A DNA stretch of 64,000 nt from Porphyromonadaceae bacterium FC4 (GCA_900120395.1 LT635553.1:1532254-1596253), one strand, 5' to 3'. Numbered from the stretch's first letter, positions 51,472 through 61,007 are shown. Program-made: numbers and translations. The notes: generated by a model not told the origin, from the sequence alone.

Positions 51472-54400
51472 ATGTTGGAGAAAATTATAGATTTTAGTCT
51501 CAAATACCGGGCCATCGTGATTCTTTTCACGTTAGCTGTAGCCGGTTTTGGGATATATGCGATCTTCAATATCCCGGTAGGCTCTGTACCGGATATCACC
51601 AATAATCAGGTCCAGGTAATCACCACGTCGACCAACCTATCCACACAGGAGATTGAGCAATTCATCACCGCTCCGATCGAGCTGGAGATGGCCAACCTTC
51701 CCGGCGTGACGGAGATCCGCTCCGTATCAAAGTTTGGGCTTTCGGTGGTGACCATCGTCTTCAAGGAAAGCCTGGGGACCTACTTGCCCCGTGTACTGAT
51801 CTCTGAGAAGCTAAAGAGTGCCTCTGCAGATATCCCCGAGGGGTTTGGCACTCCGGAGATGGGTCCGATCAGCACAGGGCTGGGAGAGATCTACCAGTAC
51901 ACGCTCGACGTCAAGCCGGGGTACGAAGATCGGTACTCGGCAATGGACCTACGCACCATCCAAGACTGGATCGTCCGTCGTCAGCTATCCGGCATCGAAG
52001 GGGTGGTAGAGGTCAACAGCTGGGGCGGCTACCTCAAGCAATACGAGGTGGCTGTTGACCCATCGAGGATGCAGGCGCTGGGCGTCACTATCGTGGATGT
52101 ATTCGACGCACTGGAGTCCAACAACAGCATATCCGGTGGCGCATATATTGAGAAAGGGGCAGAGAGCTACTTCATCCGTGGCGACGGACAGGTCAAGTCA
52201 ATAGAGGATATCAAACAGGTGGTGGTGAAAAACCAAAACGGACTCCCCATACTGGTACGGGACATCGCGACGGTACAGTACGGCTATGCCAATCGGTTTG
52301 GCGCCATCACTTCCAACGGTGAGGGCGAAAAAGTACTCGGGCAGATCATGATGCTCAAAGGTGCGGACTCCAAGAAGGTGATCAAAGCCGTCAAAGAACG
52401 TATAGCAGAGGTCCAACAATCTCTACCGGAGGGGGTCTACATCAACACGATCTTGGAGCGGAGCGAACTAATCGGAAAGACCTCTACCACTGTCTTTGAA
52501 AACCTACTCTTTGGCTCCATCATTGTGTTTTTTGTGGTGTGGCTACTACTGGGCAACACACGCTCTGCCCTGGTCATCGCCTCAATGATCCCGCTGGCAC
52601 TGCTCTTCACCCTCTCGATGATGTATATTATTGGCATTGATGTCAACCTGATGAGTCTGGGTGCTCTCGACTTTGGGATCATCATAGATGGGGCGGTGAT
52701 CATAGTCGAGTATATAGTCGTCCGGCTGACCGCCTCGAGTGGAGCGCTCCAAGCGAGCAGCCCTGACCAACGACAGGCTCTGACCAATACCATCACCAAG
52801 GAGAGCGCCACATCCATGATGAAGTCGGCGATCTTTGGTCAGGTGATCATCCTGGTCGTCTTCATCCCGATCCTCTCGCTACAAGGGGTGGAGGGCAAGA
52901 TGTTTCGCCCGATGGCCATTGCCTTTAGCTTTGCCATCATCGGCGCAATGATCTTTTGCCTTACGTGGCTACCGGTGATCTCATCGATGGTACTTCGTCC
53001 GGCCGATGTCAAAAAAGAGACCCTTGCCGATCGCATTTATACCTTTACACTCAAGGGCTACCATTCAGCCCTCCGGTGGGCACTCAGCCACAAGACCATT
53101 GTGCTGTCCCTCTCGGTCGCTGCGCTGATCTTTTCGAGCTTTATCTTTAGCCGCCTGGGTGGGGAGTTTATACCGACACTCGACGAAGGGGACTTCGTGA
53201 TCCAACCGGTTTTGAAGACCGGCACCTCTCTCTCCAAAACGATCGAGCTAACTACGGAGATGGAGAATATCCTGATGGATCGGTTCCCTGAAGTAGACAA
53301 GGTCGTCTCCCGAATAGGTGCGGCAGAAGTGCCGACAGACCCGATGTCCATGGAGGAGATCGATATGATCGTCCGGCTAAAGCCCAAGAAAGAGTGGAAG
53401 AGTGCTAAGTCCAAGGAGGAGCTTGCCAATCAATTCAAAAAGGCGCTCATGGTCATACCCGGTGTGGACTATGAGTTTACCCAGCCGATCGAGCTGCGTT
53501 TCAACGAGCTCATCACCGGCGTGCGTGCCGACATCGCCATCAAGATCTATGGGGACGACCTACGGTACCTGACCCAAAAAGCGGAGGAGATCAAGAGGGT
53601 GATCGAGGACATCCCCGGTGCAAGTGACATCATCCTGGAGAAGACAAGCGGGCTGCCACAGATGAATGTGGTCTACGACCGTGCCAAAATCGCACAGTAT
53701 GGGGTGGACATCCGTCGCCTAAACCAATACTTGGCGATGGCTTTTGGTGGCGAAGAAGCGGGTAGTATCTTTGAGGGGGAGCGGCGCTTTGACCTGGTGG
53801 TAAGCCTGGATGAGGCGTACCGGAAAGACATCGACGACATCCGCCACTTGCCGGTAGCACTGCCCAACGGACAGCAGATACCTCTGATGGAGCTTGCCGA
53901 CATCGACTACGCCGAGGGACCGGCTAAGATCAGTCGCGAAAACACCCACCGCATGGTGGCGGTGAGCGTCAATGTCAGGGACAGAGACCTGCAGTCCGTA
54001 GTCAGAGATATCCAGAAAGTAGTGGGCGAGAAGGTCTCTCTGCGCCCAGGCACCTACATCACCTACGGAGGGCAGTTTGAGAACCTCCAGAATGCGACCA
54101 AGCGCCTGCTCATCGTTGTACCCATCGCCCTAGCACTTATCTTCATCTTCTTACACTTTGCATTTAGGTCCATGAAGGACACCATCATGATTTTCACGGC
54201 GGTACCACTCTCTGTAGTAGGTGGTATTTTGGCACTATGGTTACGCGGCATGCCTTTCAGTATTTCTGCAGGAGTGGGATTCATTGCCCTTTTTGGCATC
54301 GCCGTACTCAATGGCATCGTACTCATCGAGCACCTCAAGCATCTGATCGCTGACAGGGCAGAGCCGGACCTGGACCGCCTGATTATACACGGCACCGCAG

Positions 54401-55833
54401 ACCGGTTTCGTCCCGTCATGCTCACCGCTTCTGCTGCTGCTATGGGCTTTCTCCCTATGGCGATCTCTACCGGAGCCGGAGCAGAGGTACAGCGTCCCCT
54501 GGCGACGGTCGTCATTGGCGGATTGATCACTTCGACCCTGCTTACGATGATCGTCCTGCCCATACTCTTCAAGCTCTTTCATGACGATGAGGGGATCGAG
54601 CATAAGCTGGTCCGGGAGCTCAAGTCCAAGAAGCTTGTGATCATCTTCTTTTTGCTCCTTTCGCCTCTCTCCATGCAAGCTCAGGAGGTGAAAAACCTGG
54701 ACAGCTGCATTCAGACAGCCATCGAGAACAACAAAGGAATCAAAGGATATCGACTCAAGGTGACCGAGCGGGAGTATCTCGCCAATCCCTTGATCGGAAT
54801 AGAACCTACACTCGTCTCCTACGGTAGGGACCAAGCCAACATGAGCGAAAACGGGCATCCTCTCACGGTCTTTGGAGTGGAGCAGACCTTTGCTTTTCCA
54901 ACCGTCTACGGGATCACAGCCAAGATGAATCGAATCGAGACCTCTATGGCTAAACTGGACCTTCAGCAGCAAGTGAACCGGCTCAGACGTGATGTCTCTG
55001 CAAGCTACTACACCCTCAGGTACTTGCAGCAAAAGGAGAACTACTACCGACAGATCGATAGCCTCTACCAGCAACTCGGATCCATGGCGACCACTCAGTA
55101 CCGTGTGGGAGATATCAGCAACCTGGACCAACTCAACGTCCTTGCCAAAAAAGAGCGGGTAGCTCTCGAGCTGGGTAAGATCGCCGATGAGATCAGCAAT
55201 ACCTATGCACAGCTCCGGACTCTCGTGCAGAGCGAAAAGCCCTTTGTGATCGATGACGAACCACTGGAGCTGATCCCACTCTCCGAGATCAGCATGGACA
55301 GTATACCACTGCTTCAGCAGTACCGACTGAAGGGTCAATACATGCGTGAAGGGGCACGTGTGGAAATGCACCGTCTGCTACCGGACGTGACACTCGAGTA
55401 TTCTTATGGCAACAACCGCTTTGAGCCCCACCTACCCTACCATGGGTTTAAAGTCACGCTGGGTATCCCGCTGGTTTGGGGCGGCCAGCTCTCCAAGTCA
55501 CGAGCCTACACAGTGTCTGCAGACACCAACGACCTGCTCCTCCAAAATGAGCGCAGCACCCTCTTTGCCAAGCAGCAACGCCTGCTCAATGAGCTCCAGC
55601 GGTACCGCAAGACCATAGACTTCTACACCTCCACCGGCAAGGAACTGAGTGATGAGATCCTCCGCTCTGCCATGAAGAGCTATGAACTCGGGGAGGTCAC
55701 GTTTTATGAAATGGTCATCAGCTTAGAAAATGCACTGAGCCTTACACTGGACTACTACGAGGCGATCTCAAGATACAATCAGCTGGCATTGGATATCAAC
55801 TACCTCACGATCAACGATGAAACACTTAACTAG
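51472..55833 (+). CDS. CzcA/CusA-type heavy-metal RND pump fused to a TolC-like outer-membrane protein
   Basis: A 1453-residue fusion. Residues 1 to about 1045 are a complete HME-RND pump: N-terminal FSLKYRAIVILFTLAVAGFG, the proton-relay segment LGALDFGIIIDGAVIIVEYI in helix 4, and the second repeat with the same helix set (about 870-1040). A linker with a new signal-like hydrophobic segment (KKLVIIFFLLLSPLSMQAQE) follows at about 1050-1070. The last 380 residues are a TolC-type channel protein (SCIQTAIENNKGIKGYRLKV, then coiled coils). This gives pump plus outer-membrane component in one gene; the adaptor is the next gene. The exported metal is unknown. Confidence 0.93.
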   Translation: MLEKIIDFSLKYRAIVILFTLAVAGFGIYAIFNIPVGSVPDITNNQVQVITTSTNLSTQEIEQFITAPIELEMANLPGVTEIRSVSKFGLSVVTIVFKESLGTYLPRVLISEKLKSASADIPEGFGTPEMGPISTGLGEIYQYTLDVKPGYEDRYSAMDLRTIQDWIVRRQLSGIEGVVEVNSWGGYLKQYEVAVDPSRMQALGVTIVDVFDALESNNSISGGAYIEKGAESYFIRGDGQVKSIEDIKQVVVKNQNGLPILVRDIATVQYGYANRFGAITSNGEGEKVLGQIMMLKGADSKKVIKAVKERIAEVQQSLPEGVYINTILERSELIGKTSTTVFENLLFGSIIVFFVVWLLLGNTRSALVIASMIPLALLFTLSMMYIIGIDVNLMSLGALDFGIIIDGAVIIVEYIVVRLTASSGALQASSPDQRQALTNTITKESATSMMKSAIFGQVIILVVFIPILSLQGVEGKMFRPMAIAFSFAIIGAMIFCLTWLPVISSMVLRPADVKKETLADRIYTFTLKGYHSALRWALSHKTIVLSLSVAALIFSSFIFSRLGGEFIPTLDEGDFVIQPVLKTGTSLSKTIELTTEMENILMDRFPEVDKVVSRIGAAEVPTDPMSMEEIDMIVRLKPKKEWKSAKSKEELANQFKKALMVIPGVDYEFTQPIELRFNELITGVRADIAIKIYGDDLRYLTQKAEEIKRVIEDIPGASDIILEKTSGLPQMNVVYDRAKIAQYGVDIRRLNQYLAMAFGGEEAGSIFEGERRFDLVVSLDEAYRKDIDDIRHLPVALPNGQQIPLMELADIDYAEGPAKISRENTHRMVAVSVNVRDRDLQSVVRDIQKVVGEKVSLRPGTYITYGGQFENLQNATKRLLIVVPIALALIFIFLHFAFRSMKDTIMIFTAVPLSVVGGILALWLRGMPFSISAGVGFIALFGIAVLNGIVLIEHLKHLIADRAEPDLDRLIIHGTADRFRPVMLTASAAAMGFLPMAISTGAGAEVQRPLATVVIGGLITSTLLTMIVLPILFKLFHDDEGIEHKLVRELKSKKLVIIFFLLLSPLSMQAQEVKNLDSCIQTAIENNKGIKGYRLKVTEREYLANPLIGIEPTLVSYGRDQANMSENGHPLTVFGVEQTFAFPTVYGITAKMNRIETSMAKLDLQQQVNRLRRDVSASYYTLRYLQQKENYYRQIDSLYQQLGSMATTQYRVGDISNLDQLNVLAKKERVALELGKIADEISNTYAQLRTLVQSEKPFVIDDEPLELIPLSEISMDSIPLLQQYRLKGQYMREGARVEMHRLLPDVTLEYSYGNNRFEPHLPYHGFKVTLGIPLVWGGQLSKSRAYTVSADTNDLLLQNERSTLFAKQQRLLNELQRYRKTIDFYTSTGKELSDEILRSAMKSYELGEVTFYEMVISLENALSLTLDYYEAISRYNQLALDINYLTINDETLN

Positions 55834-55856
55834 AGTCACGAAGGTCACCCATTAAT

Positions 55857-56981
55857 ATGACAAACAGAATCAAATACATCCTATACTTCACCGCACTTGC
55901 CGCCCTGGTGGGTGCCTGCCAAAGTAACCAACAAGAGCAGAACGAAAGCTCCACCCTCGGAGCAGACGAGCTCGAGATAACTGCCGAACACTTTGAGGGC
56001 GGGGGAATGGTCATCGGTCATTTGGAGAGCCGGTCCTTTCGGGACGAAATCAGCTGCCGAGGGTACCTGAGAGCCCCTGCCAATGGCATGGCAGAGATCA
56101 GTACACCCATAGCGGGAGCAGTAGAGAGCGTACACTTTAAGCTCGGAGACTACGTACGCCGAGGTCAGACCGTCTGCACGATATCCGGGAACGATTTTTT
56201 AGGTCTACAGCAGCAGTATGCTGAGGCGTCCGCACTCTACAGCAAAGCTCAAGCAGACTACGAGCGGATGAAGATGCTCCAGGATGAGCGCATCGGAGCG
56301 AAAAAGGACTACCTCTCCGCCGAGAGCAGCTACAAGACCGCCCTCGCAGCATACAACACGCTCAAGGCACGCATCCGAGTACTCAACATCGATCCGGAGA
56401 AGATAGAGAGAGGGGATGTGTACATGGCGTTTCCTGTAGTGACACCCATCTCCGGCTACGTCACAGGTAGTCATATCGTTGTAGGGCAATATGTGGACCC
56501 GGCGTACAATATAGCCGAGATAGTGGACGTATCGCAGCTGCAACTACAGCTCTCGGTATTTGGGCAAGATATCGCACAGGTAAAGGAAGGACAGGAGGTC
56601 CGATTTACTTTGGGAGGGCGGCAGGATGAGATCCTGACTGCCACCTTAGCCTCAGTCGGTAAGTCTATCAGCCCGGAGACCAAAACCATTGAGTGCATTG
56701 CCCGACTCAATGACCGTGATAAGGAGCACCTCATCCACGACACTTATGTAGAAGCGCAGATCATTACCGGCACCAAGGAGGCACCAGCCCTCCCGGCAAC
56801 AGCTGTACAAAAAGAGGGAGAAAGCTATTTTGTCTACGTAGTAGTGGAGGAAAAAGGAGGCGACTACATCATCGCACGCAAGCAGGTGAAGGTAGGCAGC
56901 ATCAGCAAAGAATACTTTGAGATCCTTAGCGGACTGGACGAAGATACCCCTGTGCTGGTACGTGGCATTGACACCTTATAG
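55857..56981 (+). CDS. RND efflux periplasmic adaptor, lipoprotein
   Basis: A 374-residue membrane-fusion protein with a lipoprotein signal (YILYFTALAALVGACQSN, Cys at 21). It has the barrel-sandwich lipoyl part (GYLRAPANGMAEISTPIAGA, HFKLGDYVRRGQTVCTISG), a coiled-coil hairpin (QQYAEASALYSKAQADYERM onward) and a beta-barrel (QLQLSVFGQDIAQVKEGQEV). No Met/His-rich metal segment is seen. It follows the RND/TolC fusion by 23 nt and completes the tripartite pump. Confidence 0.92.
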   Translation: MTNRIKYILYFTALAALVGACQSNQQEQNESSTLGADELEITAEHFEGGGMVIGHLESRSFRDEISCRGYLRAPANGMAEISTPIAGAVESVHFKLGDYVRRGQTVCTISGNDFLGLQQQYAEASALYSKAQADYERMKMLQDERIGAKKDYLSAESSYKTALAAYNTLKARIRVLNIDPEKIERGDVYMAFPVVTPISGYVTGSHIVVGQYVDPAYNIAEIVDVSQLQLQLSVFGQDIAQVKEGQEVRFTLGGRQDEILTATLASVGKSISPETKTIECIARLNDRDKEHLIHDTYVEAQIITGTKEAPALPATAVQKEGESYFVYVVVEEKGGDYIIARKQVKVGSISKEYFEILSGLDEDTPVLVRGIDTL

Positions 56982-57121
56982 TCTGCTAGCACTGCCTGCC
57001 GGCGGATCTTGTGCAGGCGCAAACGGCAGTGGTCATCCAATAGCACACCGAAGAAAAGACAGAGCCCTTATTCAGTCCCGAGCATCTAAACATCAGCTTT
57101 AGATCGTTGGGATAAAACATC

Positions 57122-57183
57122 AGCCCGCAGCTAAGAAAAGCGCCTGCAGACAGGAGGTGCTTTTCTTAGCTGCGGGCTTTTCT
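57122..57183 (+). terminator. Strong terminator after the efflux operon
   Basis: A perfect 20-bp stem (57122-57141 with 57159-57178) and TTTT follow the adaptor gene. Between the stop and the hairpin 140 nt hold no gene I can support. The region 57184-57335 is also empty. Confidence 0.92.
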
Positions 57184-57335
57184 ACTTTCTCTATCCCCTT
57201 TCTCCGGATCTTCGTTGTAAAGTTGCCACAGGATCAAGGTAGAGTGAGCCGGGTAGCGACCTGACTACGATGCAGTTGTCACGTACCGTGCGCTGGCGAG
57301 GTGCTGCTCTATGTTGTGCCCGCCGGTTTCGGTGA

Positions 57336-57368
57336 TTTGCATTATTGCATAGTTTGTTATTATCTTTG
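57336..57368 (+). promoter_or_regulatory. Promoter of the amidase module
   Basis: TTTG at 57336-57339 is followed after 21 nt by TATCTTTG at 57361-57368, a full match to the Bacteroidetes -33/-7 pattern. The amidase ATG is 43 nt downstream. Confidence 0.7.
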
Positions 57369-57411
57369 CAGAACCAATTATTGTTTAACCACATCTATTG
57401 TATTTTAGATT

Positions 57412-57942
57412 ATGAATTTGACTATGCTATTGACTCCGAAGACCACAGCGGGGGCACCTGCTCCCGAACTCATCACCCACATGCTGGAGATAACGGCAGT
57501 GGCCCGCCCCATATCGCTGGCGGTGATCCACTGCAGTGCATCGCCGGCTCAGGTCCGCTACCGTCCGATGCAGCTGATCCGCGACCACCTGGGTCGGGGC
57601 TTCACCCATGCCGGCTACCACTACTACATCACCCGCGAGGGCAACTTGTACGGGCTGCGTCCCCTCAGCATCGTCGGAGCACACGCCCGAGGACACAATA
57701 CCGGCAGCATCGGCATCTGCTACGAGGGTGGACTGGATCGACTGGGCAACCCCGCCGACACCCGCACGCCAGCCCAGCGGCAGATGATGAGCCAGCTCCT
57801 CGGACGGCTACGGGAGCTTTATCCAGACCTACGGGTGGTCGGGCACCGCGACTTGAGCTCCGACCGCAACGGTGACGGCAAGGTGACCCCGGATGAGTGG
57901 AGCAAGGTCTGTCCCTGCTTTGATGCCAAGCTTCTCAACTGA
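57412..57942 (+). CDS. Phage-type N-acetylmuramoyl-L-alanine amidase (T7 lysozyme/PGRP fold)
   Basis: A 176-residue amidase_2 domain without signal peptide. Zinc ligands are the His in AVIHCSASP, the His in VVGHRDLSSD and the Cys in KVCPCFDAK. The Tyr in AGYHYYITREGNLYGLRPLS is also typical of the family. It cleaves the bond between MurNAc and L-Ala. Absence of a signal and its size are those of phage endolysins. It is followed without a gap by two small genes with homologues in the prophage, so this is likely a phage-derived module. Confidence 0.9.
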   Translation: MNLTMLLTPKTTAGAPAPELITHMLEITAVARPISLAVIHCSASPAQVRYRPMQLIRDHLGRGFTHAGYHYYITREGNLYGLRPLSIVGAHARGHNTGSIGICYEGGLDRLGNPADTRTPAQRQMMSQLLGRLRELYPDLRVVGHRDLSSDRNGDGKVTPDEWSKVCPCFDAKLLN

Positions 57943-58205
57943 TGCCAAAGACGAAAATCATCTTTGCACGCGTAGAGCCCACCCTGCACCACCGCCTACA
58001 GGAGGTGAAGCGTGTGCTGGGGGTCTCTGCGAGTGCATTTGTACGATTGGCAGTGACTCACTTTTTGGAAGAACTATACGATGAAGAAGGGTACATCAAG
58101 GACGAATACATCTACCGTGCAGAGAAACTACGCCATCATCGGCAGGCACTACGAGCGACTGAGGCGCGAACTCCTCACTCCCGAAGCGAAGAACAAGGTC
58201 TTTGA
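57942..58205 (+). CDS. Ribbon-helix-helix-like small protein, homologous to 16849-17103
   Basis: An 87-residue protein. KTKIIFARVEPTLHHRLQEV, then LGVSASAFVRLAVTHFLEEL, is an RHH pattern; it is followed by YDEEGYIKDEYIYRAEKLR, equivalent to YNNDGRIRYEYRERAKQL in the prophage protein. The ATG at 57942 overlaps the amidase stop (TGATG). The last 25 residues overlap the next gene in another frame. Confidence 0.7.
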   Translation: MPKTKIIFARVEPTLHHRLQEVKRVLGVSASAFVRLAVTHFLEELYDEEGYIKDEYIYRAEKLRHHRQALRATEARTPHSRSEEQGL

Positions 58206-58305
58206 CGGACGGACCGAGGAGGATCGCTTGCACGACCGGCTGCTGGAGCTGGCACTGGGCCCTCCGCTGACTGAAGAGCAGATCCGGACCTTTCGAATCA
58301 AGTAG
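58081..58305 (+). CDS. Small phage-like regulator, homologous to 16638-16934
   Basis: A 74-residue basic protein with NYAIIGRHYERLRREL, RTEEDRLHDRLLELA and PPLTEEQIRTFRIK. It aligns with the prophage protein at 16638-16934 (IGICYPTIR, RTQEDDLHTAIL, PITEDNALAKVR). The start lies 125 nt within the RHH gene, a long overlap also found in the prophage pair. Function unknown, perhaps a regulator derived from a phage. Confidence 0.6.
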   Translation: MKKGTSRTNTSTVQRNYAIIGRHYERLRRELLTPEAKNKVFDGRTEEDRLHDRLLELALGPPLTEEQIRTFRIK

Positions 58306-58340
58306 AGCTGCCCACTGCACCGTGGTTGGCGGAAAAGTGG

Positions 58341-58348
58341 TACCTTTG
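58341..58348 (+). promoter_or_regulatory. -7 box of the RNA methyltransferase promoter (TACCTTTG)
   Basis: TACCTTTG lies 38 nt before the ATG at 58387. This placement supports that ATG as the start of the methyltransferase gene. The -33 element is not clear. Confidence 0.55.
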
Positions 58349-58386
58349 CTGCGAAAAAAGAAACAACTGAAGCAACTGAGAAAGAG

Positions 58387-59691
58387 ATGACAACTGCAGG
58401 ACACGCTGCCTCCATGGGAGGAGAAGAATCCTTCACGATGCTTGCTAAGACCCTCTACGGACTAGAGGACCTCCTGGTGAGTGAGCTCCAAGAGATCGGA
58501 GCTACGGACATCCGCCCCGGACGCAGAATGGTTGCATTTACCGGCACCCTGCGTACTCTGTACAAGGCGAATGTTTTTTTGCGCACAGCGCTGCGCATCC
58601 TGGTCCCCATCGACCAGTTTGATGCCAAGAATCCGGACGAGATCTACGACCACCTGTACAACCGGGTGGACTGGTCGCGTTACTTTCAGCCCAGAGACAC
58701 CTTTGCGGTGGATACCGTGGTCTACTCGAACACCTTCACGCACAGCAAGTTTGTTGCTTACCGGGTGAAAGACGCCATCGCAGACTACTTTAGGGACAAA
58801 GAGCAGCGCCGGCCAAACGTCTCGGTGACCGACCCGGACCTCTGCTTCCACATCCACATTGCGGACGAGCGAGTGACCCTCGCCCTGGATGCCTCCGGAG
58901 AGAGTCTCCACAAGCGGGGCTACCGACTCAACCAGACCGAGGCTCCGATCAACGAGGTGCTTGCGGCAGGGATCCTGCTGAGAGCCGGGTGGAAAGGTCA
59001 GTGCGACTTTCTGGATCCCATGTGCGGTAGTGGTACCTTCCTGATCGAAGCGGCGCTCATCGCAGCCAACATCCCTCCGGGCCTCTTCAGAGAACGGTTT
59101 GCCTTTGAGCGATGGAGCAACTTCGACGAAGACCTCTTTACCGAAGTGATGGAGGACTGGGAGGAGCGTGTCTTTGAGCACAAGATCTACGGATCGGACA
59201 GCAATCCCAAGGCGATAGCCATGTCACGCGGCAACGTCCGCAAGGCCGGTGTGGAGCGATACGTAGACCTCGCGGTGCGACGCATAGAGGACTACGACAG
59301 CGATCTCAAGCCGGCAGAGACCGGTCTCCTGGTCACCAACCCGCCCTACGGTGAGCGTCTGCGTCCGGAAGCCCTGGAGGAGCTCTACCAAAAGATCGGC
59401 TCGACACTCAAGCACATCTTCGCCGGGTGGAACGCCTGGATCATCTCCTCAAACATTGAGGAGGGCTTCAACGCCATCGGGCTAAAGCACTTCCACAAAG
59501 AAACCCTCTACAACGGCGCACTGGAGTGCGAACTAAGGGGTTACGAGCTCTTTGCCGGCAAGCGCAACGACTACGTGCAGGAGCAGTCCGAGAAAGGCGT
59601 GTGGCAGCGCAAGCGGGACCACCGCATGCGTCAGCGTGAGGAGCGAGAGGACTTTCGCCGTTCGCGCAAGACCTACCGAAAGAAGCAATAA
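58387..59691 (+). CDS. rlmL: THUMP-domain class I SAM-dependent rRNA methyltransferase (RlmL/YpsC-like)
   Basis: A 434-residue enzyme. The N-terminal half has the ferredoxin-like/THUMP domain (TLYGLEDLLVSELQEIGATD onward), the second half the methyltransferase: DFLDPMCGSGTFLIEAALIA (motif I), IYGSDSNPKAIAMSRGN and the catalytic VTNPPYGERL (NPPY). It modifies a guanine base (N2) in 23S rRNA. The C-terminal end is rich in Arg and Lys. It lacks the second methyltransferase domain of E. coli RlmL (RlmK part). An ATG at 58438 is an alternative start. Confidence 0.9.
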   Translation: MTTAGHAASMGGEESFTMLAKTLYGLEDLLVSELQEIGATDIRPGRRMVAFTGTLRTLYKANVFLRTALRILVPIDQFDAKNPDEIYDHLYNRVDWSRYFQPRDTFAVDTVVYSNTFTHSKFVAYRVKDAIADYFRDKEQRRPNVSVTDPDLCFHIHIADERVTLALDASGESLHKRGYRLNQTEAPINEVLAAGILLRAGWKGQCDFLDPMCGSGTFLIEAALIAANIPPGLFRERFAFERWSNFDEDLFTEVMEDWEERVFEHKIYGSDSNPKAIAMSRGNVRKAGVERYVDLAVRRIEDYDSDLKPAETGLLVTNPPYGERLRPEALEELYQKIGSTLKHIFAGWNAWIISSNIEEGFNAIGLKHFHKETLYNGALECELRGYELFAGKRNDYVQEQSEKGVWQRKRDHRMRQREEREDFRRSRKTYRKKQ

Positions 59692-59732
59692 CCTCTGAGC
59701 AGCCGATCAATTCGGACTCACTATATATTAGC

Positions 59733-59770
59733 AAAGCCCCGAAGTGTTCACAGAGACACTTCGGGGCTTT
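59733..59770. terminator. Bidirectional terminator between rlmL and namZ
   Basis: AAAGCCCCGAAGTGT pairs with ACACTTCGGGGCTTT over 15 bp around an 8-nt loop, with A/T on both sides. It serves the convergent genes. Confidence 0.9.
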
Positions 59771-59784
59771 TGCGTGTCGTCATC

Positions 59785-60987
59785 CTACTCACCCGTCGCA
59801 GTGTATCGGTCATCTGGGTAGAGCAGGTACCGGCTCCGCATTCGCCGGTACTCCGCCAGGTCCGCCTCCCACGAAACACGTATCGCTTGGGCAGTAGCGC
59901 CCGACTCCAGCTGTTTGCGCAGTCCGTCCCCACCCGCCAGGAGGTCAAAAAACCTCGGACGAGTGATCAGCCTCACCCCATGCTCCCGGCTTCGTCTGGC
60001 GATCTCCACCAGAATCTCCACATTGATTCCCGGTCGGACGACGTAGCTCTCCAGGTCAGGCCCGTAGCACCTCTTCCCCTTGTGCTTGGGGTTGGCGGCA
60101 CCGCTCATGCTCCGGGGCACAAAGGTATGGCTCCCCATCCGTCGGTCGGGGTAGCCCGTTTGCTCAAAAGGAGCCTCCGTCCCCCGCCCCTCACTCCAGC
60201 AGGTCCCCTCGATGTAGCAGAGTGTCGGGTAGAGCAGGATCGCACGGTCGCTTCGGAGGTTGGGGCTCGGCGGCACAGGCAGACTGTAGGGGTCACCGTG
60301 CGCCCAGTTTTGGAGCGTCACCACAGTCAGCTCCGTCCGAAGCCCCCCACCGAGCCACCCCTCGCCATTGATCATCTCGCCCAGTTCGCCCATGGTGAGT
60401 CCGTGCACGGCAGGGATCGCAAACATGCTCACAAACGATCGATACCCCTCCTCCCTCATCACCGGACCATCCACCGCATCATGCGGATTCGGACGGTCGA
60501 GAATCACGACCGCCACCCCCTGCTCGGCGCACGCCTGCATCACGTAGTAGAGCGTGCTGATGTAGGTAAAAAAGCGAACCCCTACATCCTGCAGGTCAAA
60601 AAGCACCACGTCCAGACCCGCCAAGTCCCCCGCCGTCGGCTTACGGTGCTTGCCGTAGAGCGAGACGACAGGCAGCCCCGTAGCCCCATCCACGGACGAG
60701 CCAACGGCAGCACCCGCATCCGCCGTCCCCCGAAACCCATGCTCCGGAGAAAAGAAACGAACCACCTCCACCCCTCTTGCCAGCAGCGTATCGGGCAAAA
60801 AAGTCCCCGACTCATCCGTTAGGCGGGTGGCGTGGTTGGCGACCAGCCCCACTCTTTTGCCCGACGTCAGGCGGACGATCTCATCGATCCGATCCGCACC
60901 GACCTGCAGTTTTTTGCACGGCGTACCGCTCCACCCATCCGGTGCAGCAAGCAGCAATAAAAGAATAACCAAAAGCGACTTCCTCAT
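59785..60987 (-). CDS. namZ: Exo-beta-N-acetylmuramidase NamZ (DUF1343)
   Basis: A 400-residue secreted enzyme. The signal peptide is KSLLVILLLLLAAPDGWSG. The DUF1343 marks are GKRVGLVANHATRLTDESGT, FFSPEHGFRGTADAGAAVGS, LVFDLQDVGVRFFTYISTLY (here VVLFDLQDVGVRFFTYISTL), LDRPNPHDAVDGPV and EGTCWSEGRGTEAPFEQ. NamZ enzymes release MurNAc from the non-reducing end of peptidoglycan fragments. The ATG at 60987 gives the signal peptide; the frame runs to 61272 inside the upstream gene. It probably forms an operon with the acyltransferase. Confidence 0.93.
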   Translation of the reverse strand: MRKSLLVILLLLLAAPDGWSGTPCKKLQVGADRIDEIVRLTSGKRVGLVANHATRLTDESGTFLPDTLLARGVEVVRFFSPEHGFRGTADAGAAVGSSVDGATGLPVVSLYGKHRKPTAGDLAGLDVVLFDLQDVGVRFFTYISTLYYVMQACAEQGVAVVILDRPNPHDAVDGPVMREEGYRSFVSMFAIPAVHGLTMGELGEMINGEGWLGGGLRTELTVVTLQNWAHGDPYSLPVPPSPNLRSDRAILLYPTLCYIEGTCWSEGRGTEAPFEQTGYPDRRMGSHTFVPRSMSGAANPKHKGKRCYGPDLESYVVRPGINVEILVEIARRSREHGVRLITRPRFFDLLAGGDGLRKQLESGATAQAIRVSWEADLAEYRRMRSRYLLYPDDRYTATGE

Positions 60988-61007
60988 CACGACAGCAAAT
61001 GTAGGTT

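Noticed and set aside
54241-55371. Minus-strand frame of 376 codons opposite the TolC part of the efflux fusion
   Set aside because: Antisense to a clear TolC domain; composition is unlike a real protein and no family pattern is visible.
59770-60822. Plus-strand frame of 350 codons opposite namZ
   Set aside because: Arg/Pro/His-rich antisense frame; NamZ motifs on the other strand are unmistakable.
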